A stretch of DNA of 64,000 bases from NCBI RefSeq assembly GCF_013391405.1, contig NZ_JACBFD010000016.1:17182-81181 (forward strand), given 5' to 3'. Source of the DNA: Staphylococcus sp. GSSP0090 (GTDB taxonomy: Bacteria > Bacillota > Bacilli > Staphylococcales > Staphylococcaceae). The notes under the pieces were generated by a model, which saw only the letters and a list, made by a program, of their open reading frames with translations, searched no databases and was not told the origin of the DNA. Of the stretch, positions 53,715 to 63,994 are shown one piece after another. The position numbers and the translations under genes were made by a program. Position 1 is the first letter of the stretch, and every line of letters begins with the position of its first letter.

Positions 53715-55106
53715 TTAATTATTAAATTGATGTTTAGGTACGAGCAATAGAACAGCTAAAAATGCGATAATAGCTAATGTTGCGTTGAATAATAAACCAA
53801 ACATGGCACCTACATGTATATTCGCAGTCGTCGTCATTACAGTGAAAATTGTACCTGACAAGGCAACACCAAACGAATTACCTAAAGAGGATGCCATTTT
53901 ATAGACACCTGAAGCGACGCCCACTTTATCATCCGGTGCTGTCGTAACCGCAGTGTCTGTAGATGGTGTGGCATACATACCTAAGCCGATACCGTAAATC
54001 AAGTAACCAAGTATACACATGGCGATATACATTGGTGTAGGTAAGAATGTAAGTGAGATTAAAATAATACCAATTGCATTTAATCCTGCACCGATTAACA
54101 TAGGTCGTTTAGGTCCAATTTTTTGAAGTACTTTCTCTCCAACTCTAATCATTACAAGTACAGCCACAAGATAAGTAATCGTCATTGCACCTGATTGAAA
54201 CGATGTAAAATGAAGTCCCGATTGAAAATACGTATTCGCTACAATTAACGTACCAGCAACAGCGTTTAATAAAAAGTTAGAAACTGTTGCACCCGTATAA
54301 CCTTTGTTTTTAAATATTTTAAAATCAATAAGCGGATTACGAACCCTTGTTTCATAAAATAAAAATCCAATAACTGCAATAATAAAAATAACGATCAATG
54401 ATAAAATCAGAGGTGAGAACAAGCCATAATTTGAAGCTTGTGTAATAATCAAATTGACACTCAACATTGCAATAATTAAAATGATTAGTCCAAGCGTATC
54501 AAATTTGGCACGTTTTGTTTCTTTTGTTTGAACTGCCTTCGTTTCTGGCACATGTTTCATTAAATACATGGCAATCAGTGCCACCATAATAGAGATAATA
54601 AAAATCGATCTCCAACCAACAAACGTTGACATCATACCTCCGAATAATGAACAAATACCTGTGCCACCCCATGAACCAATTGACCAATAACTCAAGGCAC
54701 GTTGACGTCGACTTCCTATGTAGTATTCGTTAATGATTGCTAATGTTGATGGCATAATACATGCAGCAGATAAGCCTTGTATCGCTCTACCAACGACTAG
54801 CAAGGGTATGAATCCAGGGATAATAATCAGTAATGAACCTACAATACTCAATATCAACCCTATATATGTCATTCTGACTCTACCATATCGATCAGCTAAC
54901 CCACCAGCGCCGACGACAAATAGTCCACACAATAATGCTGTGATACTAACTGCCACATTGATTGTGCCATAATTTGTATCAAACGATGACTGAAGGTCTG
55001 GTACGATATTCACAAGCGATTGTGCAAATAACCAAAATGTAATAACTCCTAAAAATATGCCTATGAGAAGCCTATTATCTCCTTCAAATGATTGTGATGA
55101 CTCCAT
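53715..55106 (-). CDS. MFS transporter, DHA2-like drug exporter
   Basis: A 463-residue transporter. The ATG at 55106 is chosen because AGGAGG precedes it; the frame is open upstream to 55166 without a binding site. About 14 membrane segments are expected. Motif A GGLADRYGRVRMTYIGLILS, motif RAIQGLSAACIMPSTLAIINEYY and motif C-like SIGSWGGTGICSLFGGMMS are those of drug:H+ antiporters in the QacA-type branch. The substrate is not known. Confidence 0.85.
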   Translation of the reverse strand: MESSQSFEGDNRLLIGIFLGVITFWLFAQSLVNIVPDLQSSFDTNYGTINVAVSITALLCGLFVVGAGGLADRYGRVRMTYIGLILSIVGSLLIIIPGFIPLLVVGRAIQGLSAACIMPSTLAIINEYYIGSRRQRALSYWSIGSWGGTGICSLFGGMMSTFVGWRSIFIISIMVALIAMYLMKHVPETKAVQTKETKRAKFDTLGLIILIIAMLSVNLIITQASNYGLFSPLILSLIVIFIIAVIGFLFYETRVRNPLIDFKIFKNKGYTGATVSNFLLNAVAGTLIVANTYFQSGLHFTSFQSGAMTITYLVAVLVMIRVGEKVLQKIGPKRPMLIGAGLNAIGIILISLTFLPTPMYIAMCILGYLIYGIGLGMYATPSTDTAVTTAPDDKVGVASGVYKMASSLGNSFGVALSGTIFTVMTTTANIHVGAMFGLLFNATLAIIAFLAVLLLVPKHQFNN

Positions 55107-55166
55107 ATTCTTTTTTCCTCCTATATCCCCCAAAAAGCTAAGCACCACTTCAAAAAAGATATACAC

Positions 55167-55526
55167 TTTTTTAAACTCAAATTACACATATTCTAAAAAA
55201 GTCTATATCTATTTCAAAATGATTCTTTTAAAATGAAATTAAGCTTTGTTTATTTGTGAAAATATCAATCAATTGATAATTATTAAATTTCTTTCACTTT
55301 CACAAAATATTTAAAAACCCAATATAATCAAAATAACACTTAGCTATAGATATTGCTAAAAAAACAGCGCTAAATGTGTATTTGTAAACTCAAAGAGTAA
55401 TTTTGTTTCATTATTTTATTGAGTTCATTTATATTTCAGTACTTTAAATGCTTAAACTTTTTATCATCATTTAGTAATGAAAACTTCTGTATACTATATA
55501 AAGACAAACTATAACAAGGGTGGATT
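55167..55526. other. Intergenic region upstream of lytS
   Basis: Very AT-rich, with no ORF. An imperfect palindrome ATCAATCAATTGATAATTA near 55270 and a TTGTGAAAATATC half-site near 55255 are present. Their meaning is unclear. Confidence 0.4.
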
Positions 55527-57284
55527 ATGTTAAATTTATTTATACTTCTACTTGAACGTGTAGGCTTAATCATACTGATTGCCTATATACTCATGAATAT
55601 CAATCATTTTAAAACAATGATGAATGAGCGTGAAAAACGACGTTCGCAATGGCAATTAATTATTATTTTTGGCTGTTTCTCTATGATTTCAAACTTTACT
55701 GGAATTCAAATCCGAGGGGATGAAATTATTAATGGCACCGTTTATAATCACCTAGACCCTGATGCTTCTTTAGCTAACACACGCGTTCTGACTATTGGCG
55801 TATCTGGACTTATCGGTGGACCATTTGTAGCTTTAGCAGTTGCAATCATTTCAGGTATGTACCGTGTGTACATTGGCGGTGCTGATGCATATATTTACTT
55901 GATTTCATCTATCTTCATTGCTTTGATTTCTGGTTATTTTGGTTATAAAGCGATGCGTGCTAATCGTTATCCAACGATAGTCAAAGGTGCTTGCATTGGT
56001 GGTACCACGGAAATTATTCAAATGCTATGTATTCTTTTATTTTCTGATAATACTGAACACGCATGGACTTTAGTTAAACTCATAGCGATACCTATGATTT
56101 CTATTAATTCCATCGGTACTGCCATCTTTTTATCAATTATTTTATCTACTATTAAACAAGAAGAAGAAACACGTGCGATACAAACGCATGATGTGTTACA
56201 GCTTGCTAATCAAACCTTGCCTTATTTCCGTTCTGGCTTGAATGAGCAATCAGCGAAAAAAGCAGCAGAAATCATACTTAACTTAATGCGTGTATCTGCG
56301 GTGGCAATCACAAACCGAAAAGATATTTTGACTCATGTTGGTGCAGCAAGTGATCATCATGTCGCCCAAAAAGCGATTATCACTAATCTATCTAAGAGAG
56401 CCATACAATCCGGTACTTTGAAAGAAGCTTATTCTAGTGAAGAAATCGGTTGTAATCATCCAGGATGCCCTTTGGAAGCAGCAATCGTAGTACCACTAAG
56501 AGTCAAAAATGATGTTGTAGGGACATTAAAATTATATTTTACTAACAAATATGATGTGAATTTTTCAGATAAACAATTAGCAACTGGACTTGCGGAAATT
56601 TTTTCAAGTCAACTTGAATTAGGTCAAGCTGAAACACAAAGTGCATTAATACGTGATGCTGAAATTAAATCACTTCAAGCACAAGTTAATCCACATTTTT
56701 TCTTTAATGCGATTAATACGATTTCTGCACTTGTACGTATTGATAGTGAAAAAGCACGTGAATTACTTTTACAACTCAGCCAATTTTTCAGATCAAATTT
56801 ACAAGGTGCACGAAATAACACGATTTCTTTAGAAAAAGAATTACAACAAGTTGAATCCTATTTATCACTAGAACAAGCAAGATACCCTGATCGTTTCAAT
56901 GTTTCTTTTGATATAGATCATACTTGTTATGGTGCACTTGTACCGCCTTTTGCAATACAGATACTTGTTGAGAATGCTATTAAACATGCCTTTAAAAACA
57001 GAAAGTATAACAACGAAATTATCGTAAAAGCACACAAAGCACAAACAGGCCTAATCATTTCTGTCACTGATAACGGTCATGGCATTCCTTCTGAAAAACT
57101 TGATAAAATAGGCAAAACCAGTGTGCATTCAGAATCTGGTACGGGCAGTGCGTTAGAAAATTTAAATCGCAGGTTAGATGGTTTATTTGGTTACGAAGCA
57201 AGTCTGCAAATTCATTCTGATCAGAATGGTACAAAAGTGAGTAGCACAATTCCATATCACAATTTGGAGGAGGAAAAAAATTGA
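55527..57284 (+). CDS. lytS: Sensor histidine kinase LytS
   Basis: A 585-residue kinase. Six or more N-terminal helices form the 5TM-5TMR_LYT sensor ([38 protein letters not shown] marks it), then a GAF domain (about 225-365; [14 protein letters not shown]), the His_kinase motif with phospho-acceptor His in [18 protein letters not shown] (about residue 390) and HATPase ([22 protein letters not shown]). With LytR it senses changes in membrane potential or pyruvate and induces lrgAB. It overlaps lytR by 4 bp. Confidence 0.95.
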   Translation: MLNLFILLLERVGLIILIAYILMNINHFKTMMNEREKRRSQWQLIIIFGCFSMISNFTGIQIRGDEIINGTVYNHLDPDASLANTRVLTIGVSGLIGGPFVALAVAIISGMYRVYIGGADAYIYLISSIFIALISGYFGYKAMRANRYPTIVKGACIGGTTEIIQMLCILLFSDNTEHAWTLVKLIAIPMISINSIGTAIFLSIILSTIKQEEETRAIQTHDVLQLANQTLPYFRSGLNEQSAKKAAEIILNLMRVSAVAITNRKDILTHVGAASDHHVAQKAIITNLSKRAIQSGTLKEAYSSEEIGCNHPGCPLEAAIVVPLRVKNDVVGTLKLYFTNKYDVNFSDKQLATGLAEIFSSQLELGQAETQSALIRDAEIKSLQAQVNPHFFFNAINTISALVRIDSEKARELLLQLSQFFRSNLQGARNNTISLEKELQQVESYLSLEQARYPDRFNVSFDIDHTCYGALVPPFAIQILVENAIKHAFKNRKYNNEIIVKAHKAQTGLIISVTDNGHGIPSEKLDKIGKTSVHSESGTGSALENLNRRLDGLFGYEASLQIHSDQNGTKVSSTIPYHNLEEEKN

Positions 57285-58045
57285 GAGCAATCATTGTAGA
57301 TGATGAACCCTTAGCACGTAATGAACTACACTATTTACTAAATCAAATCGACCATTTTGAAAAAATAGATGAAGCAGAAAATGTTTCTGAGACTTTAGAA
57401 TTGTTACTTTATGATGACTATGATGTTATTTTTCTTGATATTAATTTAATGGATGAAAGTGGCCTTGATCTTGCCAATAAAATAAAGAAAATGAAACATG
57501 CCCCTTTTATCATCTTTGCCACCGCGCATGATACTTTTGCGGTAAAGGCTTTTGAATTAGATGCCATAGATTATATTCTTAAACCTTTTGAGCAGCAACG
57601 CATTGCACAAGCGATTCATAAAGTGGAACAAGCAATGGGCCAACATCTGGAACATCATAATGATGCAGATACAACGACTTCAATGTATGACCAAAACACA
57701 GAAGTCACTAAAACAAGTAAAGTGCTCCCGATTGAGGTTGACGAACGCATTCATATTATTAACTTAAATGATATTATTGCAATTTCTGTCAATAACGGCA
57801 TTACCACAATTCATGCCACACACAACAGTTTTGAAACTTCAGAGCCCTTGAGTCATTATGAAAAGAAAATTGAAACACAAAATTTCATGCGTATTCATCG
57901 TGCAACATTGATTAATAAATCACATATTCAAACCATTGAGCATTGGTTCAATTATACGTATCAACTTACCATGACCAATCAATTAAAATTTCAAGTGAGC
58001 CGTTCCTATATGAAAACATTTAAGCAAATAATGGGACTAAATTGA
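57281..58045 (+). CDS. lytR: LytTR-type response regulator LytR
   Basis: A 254-residue regulator. The receiver has Asp8/Asp9 in [12 protein letters not shown] and phospho-acceptor Asp53 in [13 protein letters not shown]. The C-terminal LytTR DNA-binding domain runs from about residue 147 ([18 protein letters not shown]) to the end ([22 protein letters not shown]). The start is TTG at 57281, 9 bases after GGAGGAGG. It activates lrgAB just downstream. Confidence 0.95.
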   Translation: MRAIIVDDEPLARNELHYLLNQIDHFEKIDEAENVSETLELLLYDDYDVIFLDINLMDESGLDLANKIKKMKHAPFIIFATAHDTFAVKAFELDAIDYILKPFEQQRIAQAIHKVEQAMGQHLEHHNDADTTTSMYDQNTEVTKTSKVLPIEVDERIHIINLNDIIAISVNNGITTIHATHNSFETSEPLSHYEKKIETQNFMRIHRATLINKSHIQTIEHWFNYTYQLTMTNQLKFQVSRSYMKTFKQIMGLN

Positions 58046-58165
58046 TAGTCACATTTCAATTTATGCATTTCAGCTCTAACGTGTGGTAAGTCACATCAAA
58101 TTCGCACTTCCGTAATCGTTTTCATTTTATAATTGACTCAAGATCAATTTGGGAGGCAATTTTAA

Positions 58166-58609
58166 ATGGAAGCAGAAAAAGAACAACACAAAACACAGAC
58201 TAAAATTTCTAAAACATATACTTTTTTCCATCAAGCACTTGTTATAGCTATCATTATGTTTATATCAAACATCATTGAAAGTTTCATGCCCGTGCCTATG
58301 CCCGCTTCAGTTATAGGACTTGTACTATTATTCGTTGCTTTATGTACTGGTATTGTAAAACTTGGACAAGTAGAAACTGTTGGTACCACATTAACCAATA
58401 ATATTGGCTTCTTATTCGTACCCGCAGGTGTTTCAGTCATTAACTCATTAGGTGTATTAAGCACAAGCCCAATCCTAATTATATTATTAATAATCATTTC
58501 AACATTACTCTTGTTGCTATGTACAGGGTTCTTCTCACAAATGCTTATTACAAAATCCTTTATTCCGAAAAATTCAAAACACAAGCAATTAGCGGAGGAT
58601 AAATTATGA
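58166..58609 (+). CDS. lrgA: Antiholin-like protein LrgA
   Basis: A 147-residue membrane protein of the CidA/LrgA family with four helices (about residues 23-134). [28 protein letters not shown] is the family signature. It is thought to oppose CidA holin-like activity and, with LrgB, to act in pyruvate uptake and restraint of autolysis. The ATG at 58166 follows GGGAGGC, 120 bp after lytR, and it overlaps lrgB by 4 bp (ATGA). Confidence 0.94.
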   Translation: MEAEKEQHKTQTKISKTYTFFHQALVIAIIMFISNIIESFMPVPMPASVIGLVLLFVALCTGIVKLGQVETVGTTLTNNIGFLFVPAGVSVINSLGVLSTSPILIILLIIISTLLLLLCTGFFSQMLITKSFIPKNSKHKQLAEDKL

Positions 58610-59307
58610 TTGAACATTTAGCAATTAACACACCTTATTTTGGTATTCTACTATCACTCATACCTTTTATCATTGCAACGTTTTTATTCAAAAAGACAAA
58701 TGGCTTTTTCTTATTTACACCTTTATTCGTCAGCATGGTTGTAGGGATTGCCTTTTTAAAATTAACAGGTATAGATTATGCAAATTATAAAATCGGTGGC
58801 GATATCATTAATTTCTTCTTAGAACCAGCAACGATATGTTTCGCTATACCATTATATAAACGTCGAGATGTTTTAAAAAAATATTGGAAACAAGTATTGG
58901 GCGGTATCACATTAGGTACAACTGCTGCACTCATTTGTATCTATCTCATTGCAGTAGCTTTCCAATTTTCTGATGGTATTATTGCATCCATGTTACCACA
59001 AGGTGCAACAACTGCTATTGCCTTACCGGTATCTGCAGATATTGGTGGTATCAAAGAATTAACATCATTAGCAGTTATTTTAAATGGTGTGATTATCTAC
59101 GCATTAGGCTCTAAATTAATTAAATTATTTAATATCACCAACCCTATTGCGCGTGGCTTGGCACTTGGTACAAGTGGACATTCATTAGGTGTTTCATCTG
59201 CTCAAGAATTCGGTGAAACCGAAGCGTCTATGGCATCTATATCACTTGTCCTTGTTGGCGTCATCGTTGTTGTTGTAGCTCCAATATTAGCAACCATTCT
59301 TTTATAA
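58606..59307 (+). CDS. lrgB: Antiholin-like protein LrgB
   Basis: A 233-residue membrane protein of the CidB/LrgB family with about seven or eight helices. Conserved stretches are [29 protein letters not shown] (about residue 64) and [31 protein letters not shown] (about residue 188). It is the partner of LrgA. The GCGGAGGATAAATT ribosome binding site lies inside lrgA. A perfect terminator follows at 59316. Confidence 0.95.
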   Translation: MIEHLAINTPYFGILLSLIPFIIATFLFKKTNGFFLFTPLFVSMVVGIAFLKLTGIDYANYKIGGDIINFFLEPATICFAIPLYKRRDVLKKYWKQVLGGITLGTTAALICIYLIAVAFQFSDGIIASMLPQGATTAIALPVSADIGGIKELTSLAVILNGVIIYALGSKLIKLFNITNPIARGLALGTSGHSLGVSSAQEFGETEASMASISLVLVGVIVVVVAPILATILL

Positions 59308-59315
59308 ATTGTACT

Positions 59316-59364
59316 AACCCACAAATGATTCATTTACCTTAATTGGAATCATTTGTGGGTTTTA
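59316..59364 (+). terminator. lrgAB terminator
   Basis: AACCCACAAATGATT pairs perfectly with AATCATTTGTGGGTT and is followed by TTAATTT. Confidence 0.92.
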
Positions 59365-59559
59365 ATTTATTAAAATTTAAATTCATTTATAGCATTTTTA
59401 TTTTGATACATCTTCCAAAAACCGCTAAAAATCAGTCCTTAACTATATACTATTTTTATAATTTATCAGAAAATTTAAATTACTCGTTATTATATCCTTG
59501 TAATCCGATAAGGTTTATTGTATTATACACCTACTATTAATATTTGGAGGTTAAGATTT

Positions 59560-60072
59560 ATGACACTATTTTTACTAGAAGCAAATGATTTGGCTTTTGC
59601 CTCAAATAAAAAAGAATTAGAAGAAAAAGCAGCTCAATTAACTACTGGTGAGGTACCTACCTTAATTGAAGTTCAAGCTACTGAAGACTTAACACATGGT
59701 TATTTTATCGTAGAAGCAAATAATGACACGGAAGCAAAACAATTTTTAGAAGATGCTTCAATCAATATCAATTTAGTTAAAGAAGTACGTCTAGTAGGTA
59801 AAGAATTAGATGAAGTTAAAAAAGGCGATCCTAAAATTGACTATCTTGTAACGTGGAATATTCCAGAAGGCGTTACAATGGATCAATATTTAGCGCGTAA
59901 GAAGAAAAATTCAGTTCACTACGAAGAAGTACCAGAAGTGCAATTCCAACGCACGTATGTTTGTGAAGACATGACAAAATGTATCTGTATGTATGATGCA
60001 CCAGATGAAGACGCAGTCCGTCGCGCACGTAAAGCTGTAGATACACCAATCGATGACATCGAGAAAATATAG
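59560..60072 (+). CDS. DUF4242 (SCO4226-like) protein, two-domain
   Basis: A 170-residue protein starts at the ATG at 59560, which follows TTTGGAGG; upstream in-frame codons lack a binding site. MTLFLLEANDLAFASNKKELEEKAAQL and, in the second half, YLVTWNIPEGVTMDQYLARKKKNSVHYEEVPEVQFQRTYVCEDMTKCICMYDAPDEDAVRRA resemble the ferredoxin-like DUF4242 family, members of which bind nickel in Streptomyces. Two Cys in CEDMTKCICMY and His in KNSVHYEEV could form a metal site. The function in staphylococci is unknown. Downstream lies an unusual 63-bp tandem repeat. Confidence 0.75.
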   Translation: MTLFLLEANDLAFASNKKELEEKAAQLTTGEVPTLIEVQATEDLTHGYFIVEANNDTEAKQFLEDASININLVKEVRLVGKELDEVKKGDPKIDYLVTWNIPEGVTMDQYLARKKKNSVHYEEVPEVQFQRTYVCEDMTKCICMYDAPDEDAVRRARKAVDTPIDDIEKI

Positions 60073-60090
60073 AAAAAATTATGAGTTTAC

Positions 60091-60216
60091 TCATTAGTTT
60101 TTCTTAATGCAATAGCTTTAGCTATTGTAATCCTTATACAAAGTGATCTTTAATCATTAGTTTTTCTTAATGCAATAGCTTTAGCTATTGTAATCCTTAT
60201 TCAAAGTGATTTAAAA
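60091..60216 (+). repeat. Two tandem 63-bp units, each with a hairpin
   Basis: The unit starts TCATTAGTTTTTCTTAATGC at 60091 and again at 60154; it then contains CAATAGCTTTAGCTATTG (60110-60127 and 60173-60190, stem of 7 bp) and AATCCTTAT-CAAAGTGAT. The copies differ at only a few positions, near their 3' ends. A further palindrome AGTGATTTAAAATCACT follows at 60205-60221. Confidence 0.9.
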
Positions 60217-60261
60217 TCACTAGATTTTCTAAAAAACTAATTTCATAATCAACCACTTCAC

Positions 60262-60283
60262 GGGCTATGTGTATGCATAGCCC
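60262..60283 (+). terminator. Hairpin terminator after the tandem repeat
   Basis: GGGCTATG and CATAGCCC form a perfect 8-bp stem with a 6-base loop, followed by TTTAGTG. The short T-run makes it a weak-to-moderate terminator. Confidence 0.65.
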
Positions 60284-60337
60284 TTTAGTGTAAATGCAAT
60301 TCTTATTAAAGCGATAAGAATAATTGAGGTGCATACC

Positions 60338-61078
60338 ATGATTCATATTAATCAAGTCCATCATCAATTTGGCGAGAACACTGTCATTAATAATTTCGAA
60401 CTAAATATAGACAAGGGCGAGATTGTTACTTTCATTGGGAAGAGTGGATGTGGTAAATCAACTTTATTAAATATTATTGGTGGTTTCCTAACCCCCTCAT
60501 CTGGTTCTGTTAATATCAATGGTCAAATTAAACAAGTACCCTCGCCAGATTGTTTGATGATATTCCAACATCATAATCTTTTTCCATGGAAAAACATCTA
60601 TGACAATATACGCATTGGTTTGAATAAGCCTATGAGTAATGAAGAAATTAACCATCATTTAAAAAGTGTCGATTTAAATAATAAAGGCGCTGCATTCCCT
60701 GAATCATTATCTGGTGGAATGAAACAACGTGTTGCACTTTGTAGAGCACAAGTACATCAACCCAAAGTCATTTTAATGGATGAACCACTTGGTGCTTTAG
60801 ATGCATTTACGCGTTACAAACTGCAAGATCAATTGATTCAGTTAAAGCATCAAACTGAAGCTACTATTGTTCTTGTCACACATGATATAGACGAAGCATT
60901 ATATCTTTCTGACAATATCGTCTTACTTGGAGATGGTTGTGAAATTATCGATCAATATAAGATTAAGCAATCACATCCTCGTAATCGAAATGATAGTCAT
61001 TTATTAAGTATCCGTAATACGATCATGGAAAAGTTCGCCTTAAATCATCATATGGCAGAACCGGAATATTATTTATAA
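60338..61078 (+). CDS. ABC transporter ATPase (nitrate/sulfonate/taurine type)
   Basis: A 246-residue ATPase of the SsuB/TauB class. Walker A GKSGCGKST (about residue 36), the signature LSGGMKQR (about residue 129) and Walker B VILMDEPLGALD are intact. The ATG at 60338 follows GAGGTG. It opens a four-gene unit with a lipoprotein receptor, a permease and an acyl-CoA-dehydrogenase-like gene, all separated by 4-15 bases, so they are one operon. I recall a similar set in S. aureus near the formate dehydrogenase gene. Confidence 0.88.
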   Translation: MIHINQVHHQFGENTVINNFELNIDKGEIVTFIGKSGCGKSTLLNIIGGFLTPSSGSVNINGQIKQVPSPDCLMIFQHHNLFPWKNIYDNIRIGLNKPMSNEEINHHLKSVDLNNKGAAFPESLSGGMKQRVALCRAQVHQPKVILMDEPLGALDAFTRYKLQDQLIQLKHQTEATIVLVTHDIDEALYLSDNIVLLGDGCEIIDQYKIKQSHPRNRNDSHLLSIRNTIMEKFALNHHMAEPEYYL

Positions 61079-61090
61079 GGAGGCAACATA

Positions 61091-62041
61091 TTGAAAAAAC
61101 TATTTATCCTTACTCTAATATTCCTAGTTTTACTTTCTGCTTGTTCACAAAGTAATAGTCAACAACATGACAGTAAAAAAGAAACTATAAAAATCGGTTA
61201 TTTACCTATCACACATTCAGCGAACTTGATGATGACTCAACAAATACAGCAACAAACGAAAAACACGAATTACAAATTAGAGCTTGTAAGATTTAATAAT
61301 TGGCCTGACCTTATGGACGCTTTAAATAGTGGCAAAATCGATGGTGCATCTACCTTAATCGAACTTGCGATGAAATCAAAAGCGAAAGGCTCAGATATTA
61401 AAGCGGTTGCCCTAGGTCATCATGAAGGCAATGTCATTATGGGTCAAAAAAACAAGACAACTTCTGATTTTCATAATAATTCAGCTTATAGCTTCGCCAT
61501 ACCACATCGGTATTCGACTCATTACCTACTACTTGAAGAAATGCGAAAACAACTTCATTTAGATCATGATACCTTTAGCTATCATGAAATGGCACCTGCA
61601 GAAATGCCCGCCGCTTTAAGTGAAAATCGCATTTCAGGATACTCAGTAGCTGAACCTTTTGGTGCGCTTGGAGAAAAACTTGGCAAAGGACATACGCTTA
61701 AACACGGTAGCGATGTGATACCCGATGCATATTGTTGTGCCCTTGTACTCAGAGAAGATCTAATCAATCAACATAACAGTACAGCTAAAGCGTTTATAAC
61801 GGATTATAAAAAAGCTGGTTACAAAATGAATAATAAGAAACAAAGCGTTGATGTCATGAGTAAACATTTTAAACAAGACAAAAGTGTTTTAAAACAATCA
61901 GCAGAATGGACTTCTTATGGAGATTTAACAATTGAAAAAGAGGGCTATAATAAAATCACCCATTTAGTCAAAGAACATAAATTATTTAACACACCTGATT
62001 ATAAAGATTTTGTCGATTCAACATTATATAAGGAGGGCTAG
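61091..62041 (+). CDS. ABC transporter substrate-binding lipoprotein (SsuA/TauA-like)
   Basis: A 316-residue lipoprotein. The signal peptide ends at lipobox LLSACSQS. The mature domain KIGYLPITHSANLMM, then LVRFNNWPDLMDALNSGKIDGASTLIELAMK and YSVAEPFGALGEKLGKG are typical of the NMT1/SsuA/TauA family, which binds sulfonates, nitrate or thiamin precursors. The TTG start at 61091 follows AAGGAGGC. Together with the oxygenase-like neighbour, an organosulfur substrate is the best guess. Confidence 0.85.
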   Translation: MKKLFILTLIFLVLLSACSQSNSQQHDSKKETIKIGYLPITHSANLMMTQQIQQQTKNTNYKLELVRFNNWPDLMDALNSGKIDGASTLIELAMKSKAKGSDIKAVALGHHEGNVIMGQKNKTTSDFHNNSAYSFAIPHRYSTHYLLLEEMRKQLHLDHDTFSYHEMAPAEMPAALSENRISGYSVAEPFGALGEKLGKGHTLKHGSDVIPDAYCCALVLREDLINQHNSTAKAFITDYKKAGYKMNNKKQSVDVMSKHFKQDKSVLKQSAEWTSYGDLTIEKEGYNKITHLVKEHKLFNTPDYKDFVDSTLYKEG

Positions 62042-62047
62042 TACGCA

Positions 62048-62809
62048 TTGACACATACATTAACCAAAAAATTCACTTTACCCATGATGAGTTTCATCAT
62101 TTTCTTATTTATATGGCAATGCGTCATTTGGATTGGAAATTATCAACCTATCCTTTTACCTGGTCCTATACTTGTTGCTAAGAGTATTTGGCAGTTTATC
62201 ATTTCCGGGGAAATATTTTCTCATTTGTTTATTAGTTTATTTCGTTTCATAGTCGGATTTGTGCTCGCCATTTTAATCGGTGTGCCTATCGGTTTTTTAT
62301 TAGGTCGTGTAAATGCGTTATTCCATGCCATTGAACTACTTTTACAATTAATTAGACCTATATCACCTATCGCTTGGTCACCTTTCGTCGTGCTTTGGTT
62401 TGGTATCGGAAGCTTACCAGCGATGGCAATTATTTTTATCGCTGCTTTCTTTCCAATTGTTTTTAACACAATTAAAGGCATTAGACATATTGAACCGCAA
62501 TATTTAAAAATCGCTTCAAATCTTAACTTAACTGGTTGGAAGCTTTATAAAAATATCTTATTCCCAGGTGCCTTCAAACATATCATGGGCGGTATTCATA
62601 TGGCTGTTGGTACAAGTTGGATATTTTTAGTTTCTGGTGAAATGATTGGCGCACAATCTGGATTAGGCTTTTTAATCGTAGATGCGCGAAACATGTTGAA
62701 CTTAGAAGATGTATTAGCAGCAATATTTTTTATTGGTTTATTCGGCTTCATCATAGATAGATTCATTAGTTATTTAGAGAAATTAATCCTAAAACGATTC
62801 GGAGAATAA
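62048..62809 (+). CDS. ABC transporter permease (SsuC-like)
   Basis: A 253-residue permease with six membrane segments. The EAA loop region IASNLNLTGWKLYKNILFPGAFKHIMGGIHMAVGTSWIFLVSGEMIGAQSGLGFLI is typical of the SsuC/TauC group. The TTG start at 62048 follows AAGGAGGGC. It lies between the receptor and the flavoprotein gene, 6 and 13 bases away. Confidence 0.88.
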   Translation: MTHTLTKKFTLPMMSFIIFLFIWQCVIWIGNYQPILLPGPILVAKSIWQFIISGEIFSHLFISLFRFIVGFVLAILIGVPIGFLLGRVNALFHAIELLLQLIRPISPIAWSPFVVLWFGIGSLPAMAIIFIAAFFPIVFNTIKGIRHIEPQYLKIASNLNLTGWKLYKNILFPGAFKHIMGGIHMAVGTSWIFLVSGEMIGAQSGLGFLIVDARNMLNLEDVLAAIFFIGLFGFIIDRFISYLEKLILKRFGE

Positions 62810-62822
62810 AGGAGAGGTTATT

Positions 62823-63869
62823 ATGAGTTTACAAACACTTATCGAAAATGAATTAGACCCGTATTTAATTGAAATAGATGAAGGTACACACTATCCTAAA
62901 GAATTTATACAAACATTATTTACAGAAGGCTATTTTAAAGAAAATGACTTAAAAAATAATTTAGAGGTTATTGAGGAAGTATCCAAATCTTGTTTAACTA
63001 CAGGATTTTGTTTATGGTGCCAGCTCGCATTCTCAACCTATTTAGAAAACGCCAAGCAACCGCATTTAAATCATGATTTACAACAATCATTATTAAAAGG
63101 CGAGATTTTAGGTGCAACTGGTTTATCAAATCCTATGAAATCATTCAATGATTTAGAGGCTTTCAATTTATCTCATCATTATAAAGATGGTCAATTTTAC
63201 GTAAACGGTAGACTTCCAGCAGTAAGTAATATAGGTTCTGACCACTACTTTGGTGCTATTTCAAAATCTGAAACGGATGATGAATTAGTGATGTTTATTG
63301 TACATGCCAATCAAGATGGTATTACGCTTGATGAGAAGTCGAATTTCTTAGGTGTCAATGGTTCTGCTACATTTGCTATAACTATGGATGATGTACTTAT
63401 TCCTGATACACAGATCATCACGCATGATGCAAAATCATTCGCATCAGATATTCGCCCAAAATTCGTAACACTTCAAGTTCCTATTGCCTTAGGTTCCGTC
63501 CGTGCTTCACTTGATTTAATTCATAAATTCTCTGACGCACAAAATGGCATCAATAAATATTTAGAATACGATATTACAGATTTTGAATCACGCTATAAAC
63601 AGATCAAGCAAGATTTTTACAATCTTGTTGCAAAAAATGATTTGGACAATCAATTTGGTGAACTGATTCGACTTAAAAAAGAAGCAGGCTATTTACTATT
63701 AGAAGTCAATCAAGCATCTATGGTCAATGGTGGTTCAAGAGCGTATTCTCCAAAAGCACCACAAGCACGTAAGTTAAAAGAAGGATTTTTCTTTGCAGCA
63801 CTGACACCTACCTTAAGACATTTAGGTAAATTAGAAGAAGAATTAAATACATCGCCTTCTAAAGTGTAA
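62823..63869 (+). CDS. Acyl-CoA dehydrogenase-fold flavoprotein
   Basis: A 348-residue protein of the acyl-CoA dehydrogenase superfamily. SCLTTGFCLWCQLAFSTYLENAKQ, GEILGATGLSNPMKSF (flavin contact region), FYVNGRLPAVSNIGSDHYFGAI and the end YLLLEVNQASMVNGGSRAYSPKAPQARKL follow the family plan, but the sequence is closer to the DszC/SfnC-like monooxygenase branch than to true acyl-CoA dehydrogenases, judging by its company with an SsuABC-type transporter. It would use reduced flavin to release sulfite from an organosulfur compound; that is inference. The ATG at 62823 follows GGAGAGG. Confidence 0.75.
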   Translation: MSLQTLIENELDPYLIEIDEGTHYPKEFIQTLFTEGYFKENDLKNNLEVIEEVSKSCLTTGFCLWCQLAFSTYLENAKQPHLNHDLQQSLLKGEILGATGLSNPMKSFNDLEAFNLSHHYKDGQFYVNGRLPAVSNIGSDHYFGAISKSETDDELVMFIVHANQDGITLDEKSNFLGVNGSATFAITMDDVLIPDTQIITHDAKSFASDIRPKFVTLQVPIALGSVRASLDLIHKFSDAQNGINKYLEYDITDFESRYKQIKQDFYNLVAKNDLDNQFGELIRLKKEAGYLLLEVNQASMVNGGSRAYSPKAPQARKLKEGFFFAALTPTLRHLGKLEEELNTSPSKV

Positions 63870-63917
63870 TAATTCGAACTTTTCTTTATCATATACCTTG
63901 TGTCATATTGGCCGTGA

Positions 63918-63994
63918 TTTATGCCGACTCCTGCGGGAATAACACTAGCCGAAGACTACAGGCTAAGACAGTGCCCGCGGAAAGCGTGCATAAA
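63918..63994. repeat. Structured GC-rich intergenic repeat at the window edge
   Basis: The outer stem TTTATGC/GCATAAA encloses CCTGCGGG and CCCGCGG (a G-rich/C-rich pair) and an inner hairpin TAGCC/GGCTA with a 10-base loop. It is clearly richer in GC than its surroundings. It looks like the Firmicutes intergenic repeat containing CTCCTGCGGGA. The window ends 6 bases later. Confidence 0.7.

Noticed and set aside
58046..58165. LytR binding sites before lrgA
   Set aside because: I looked for paired LytTR-type repeats but found no convincing pair at the expected 12-13 base spacing.
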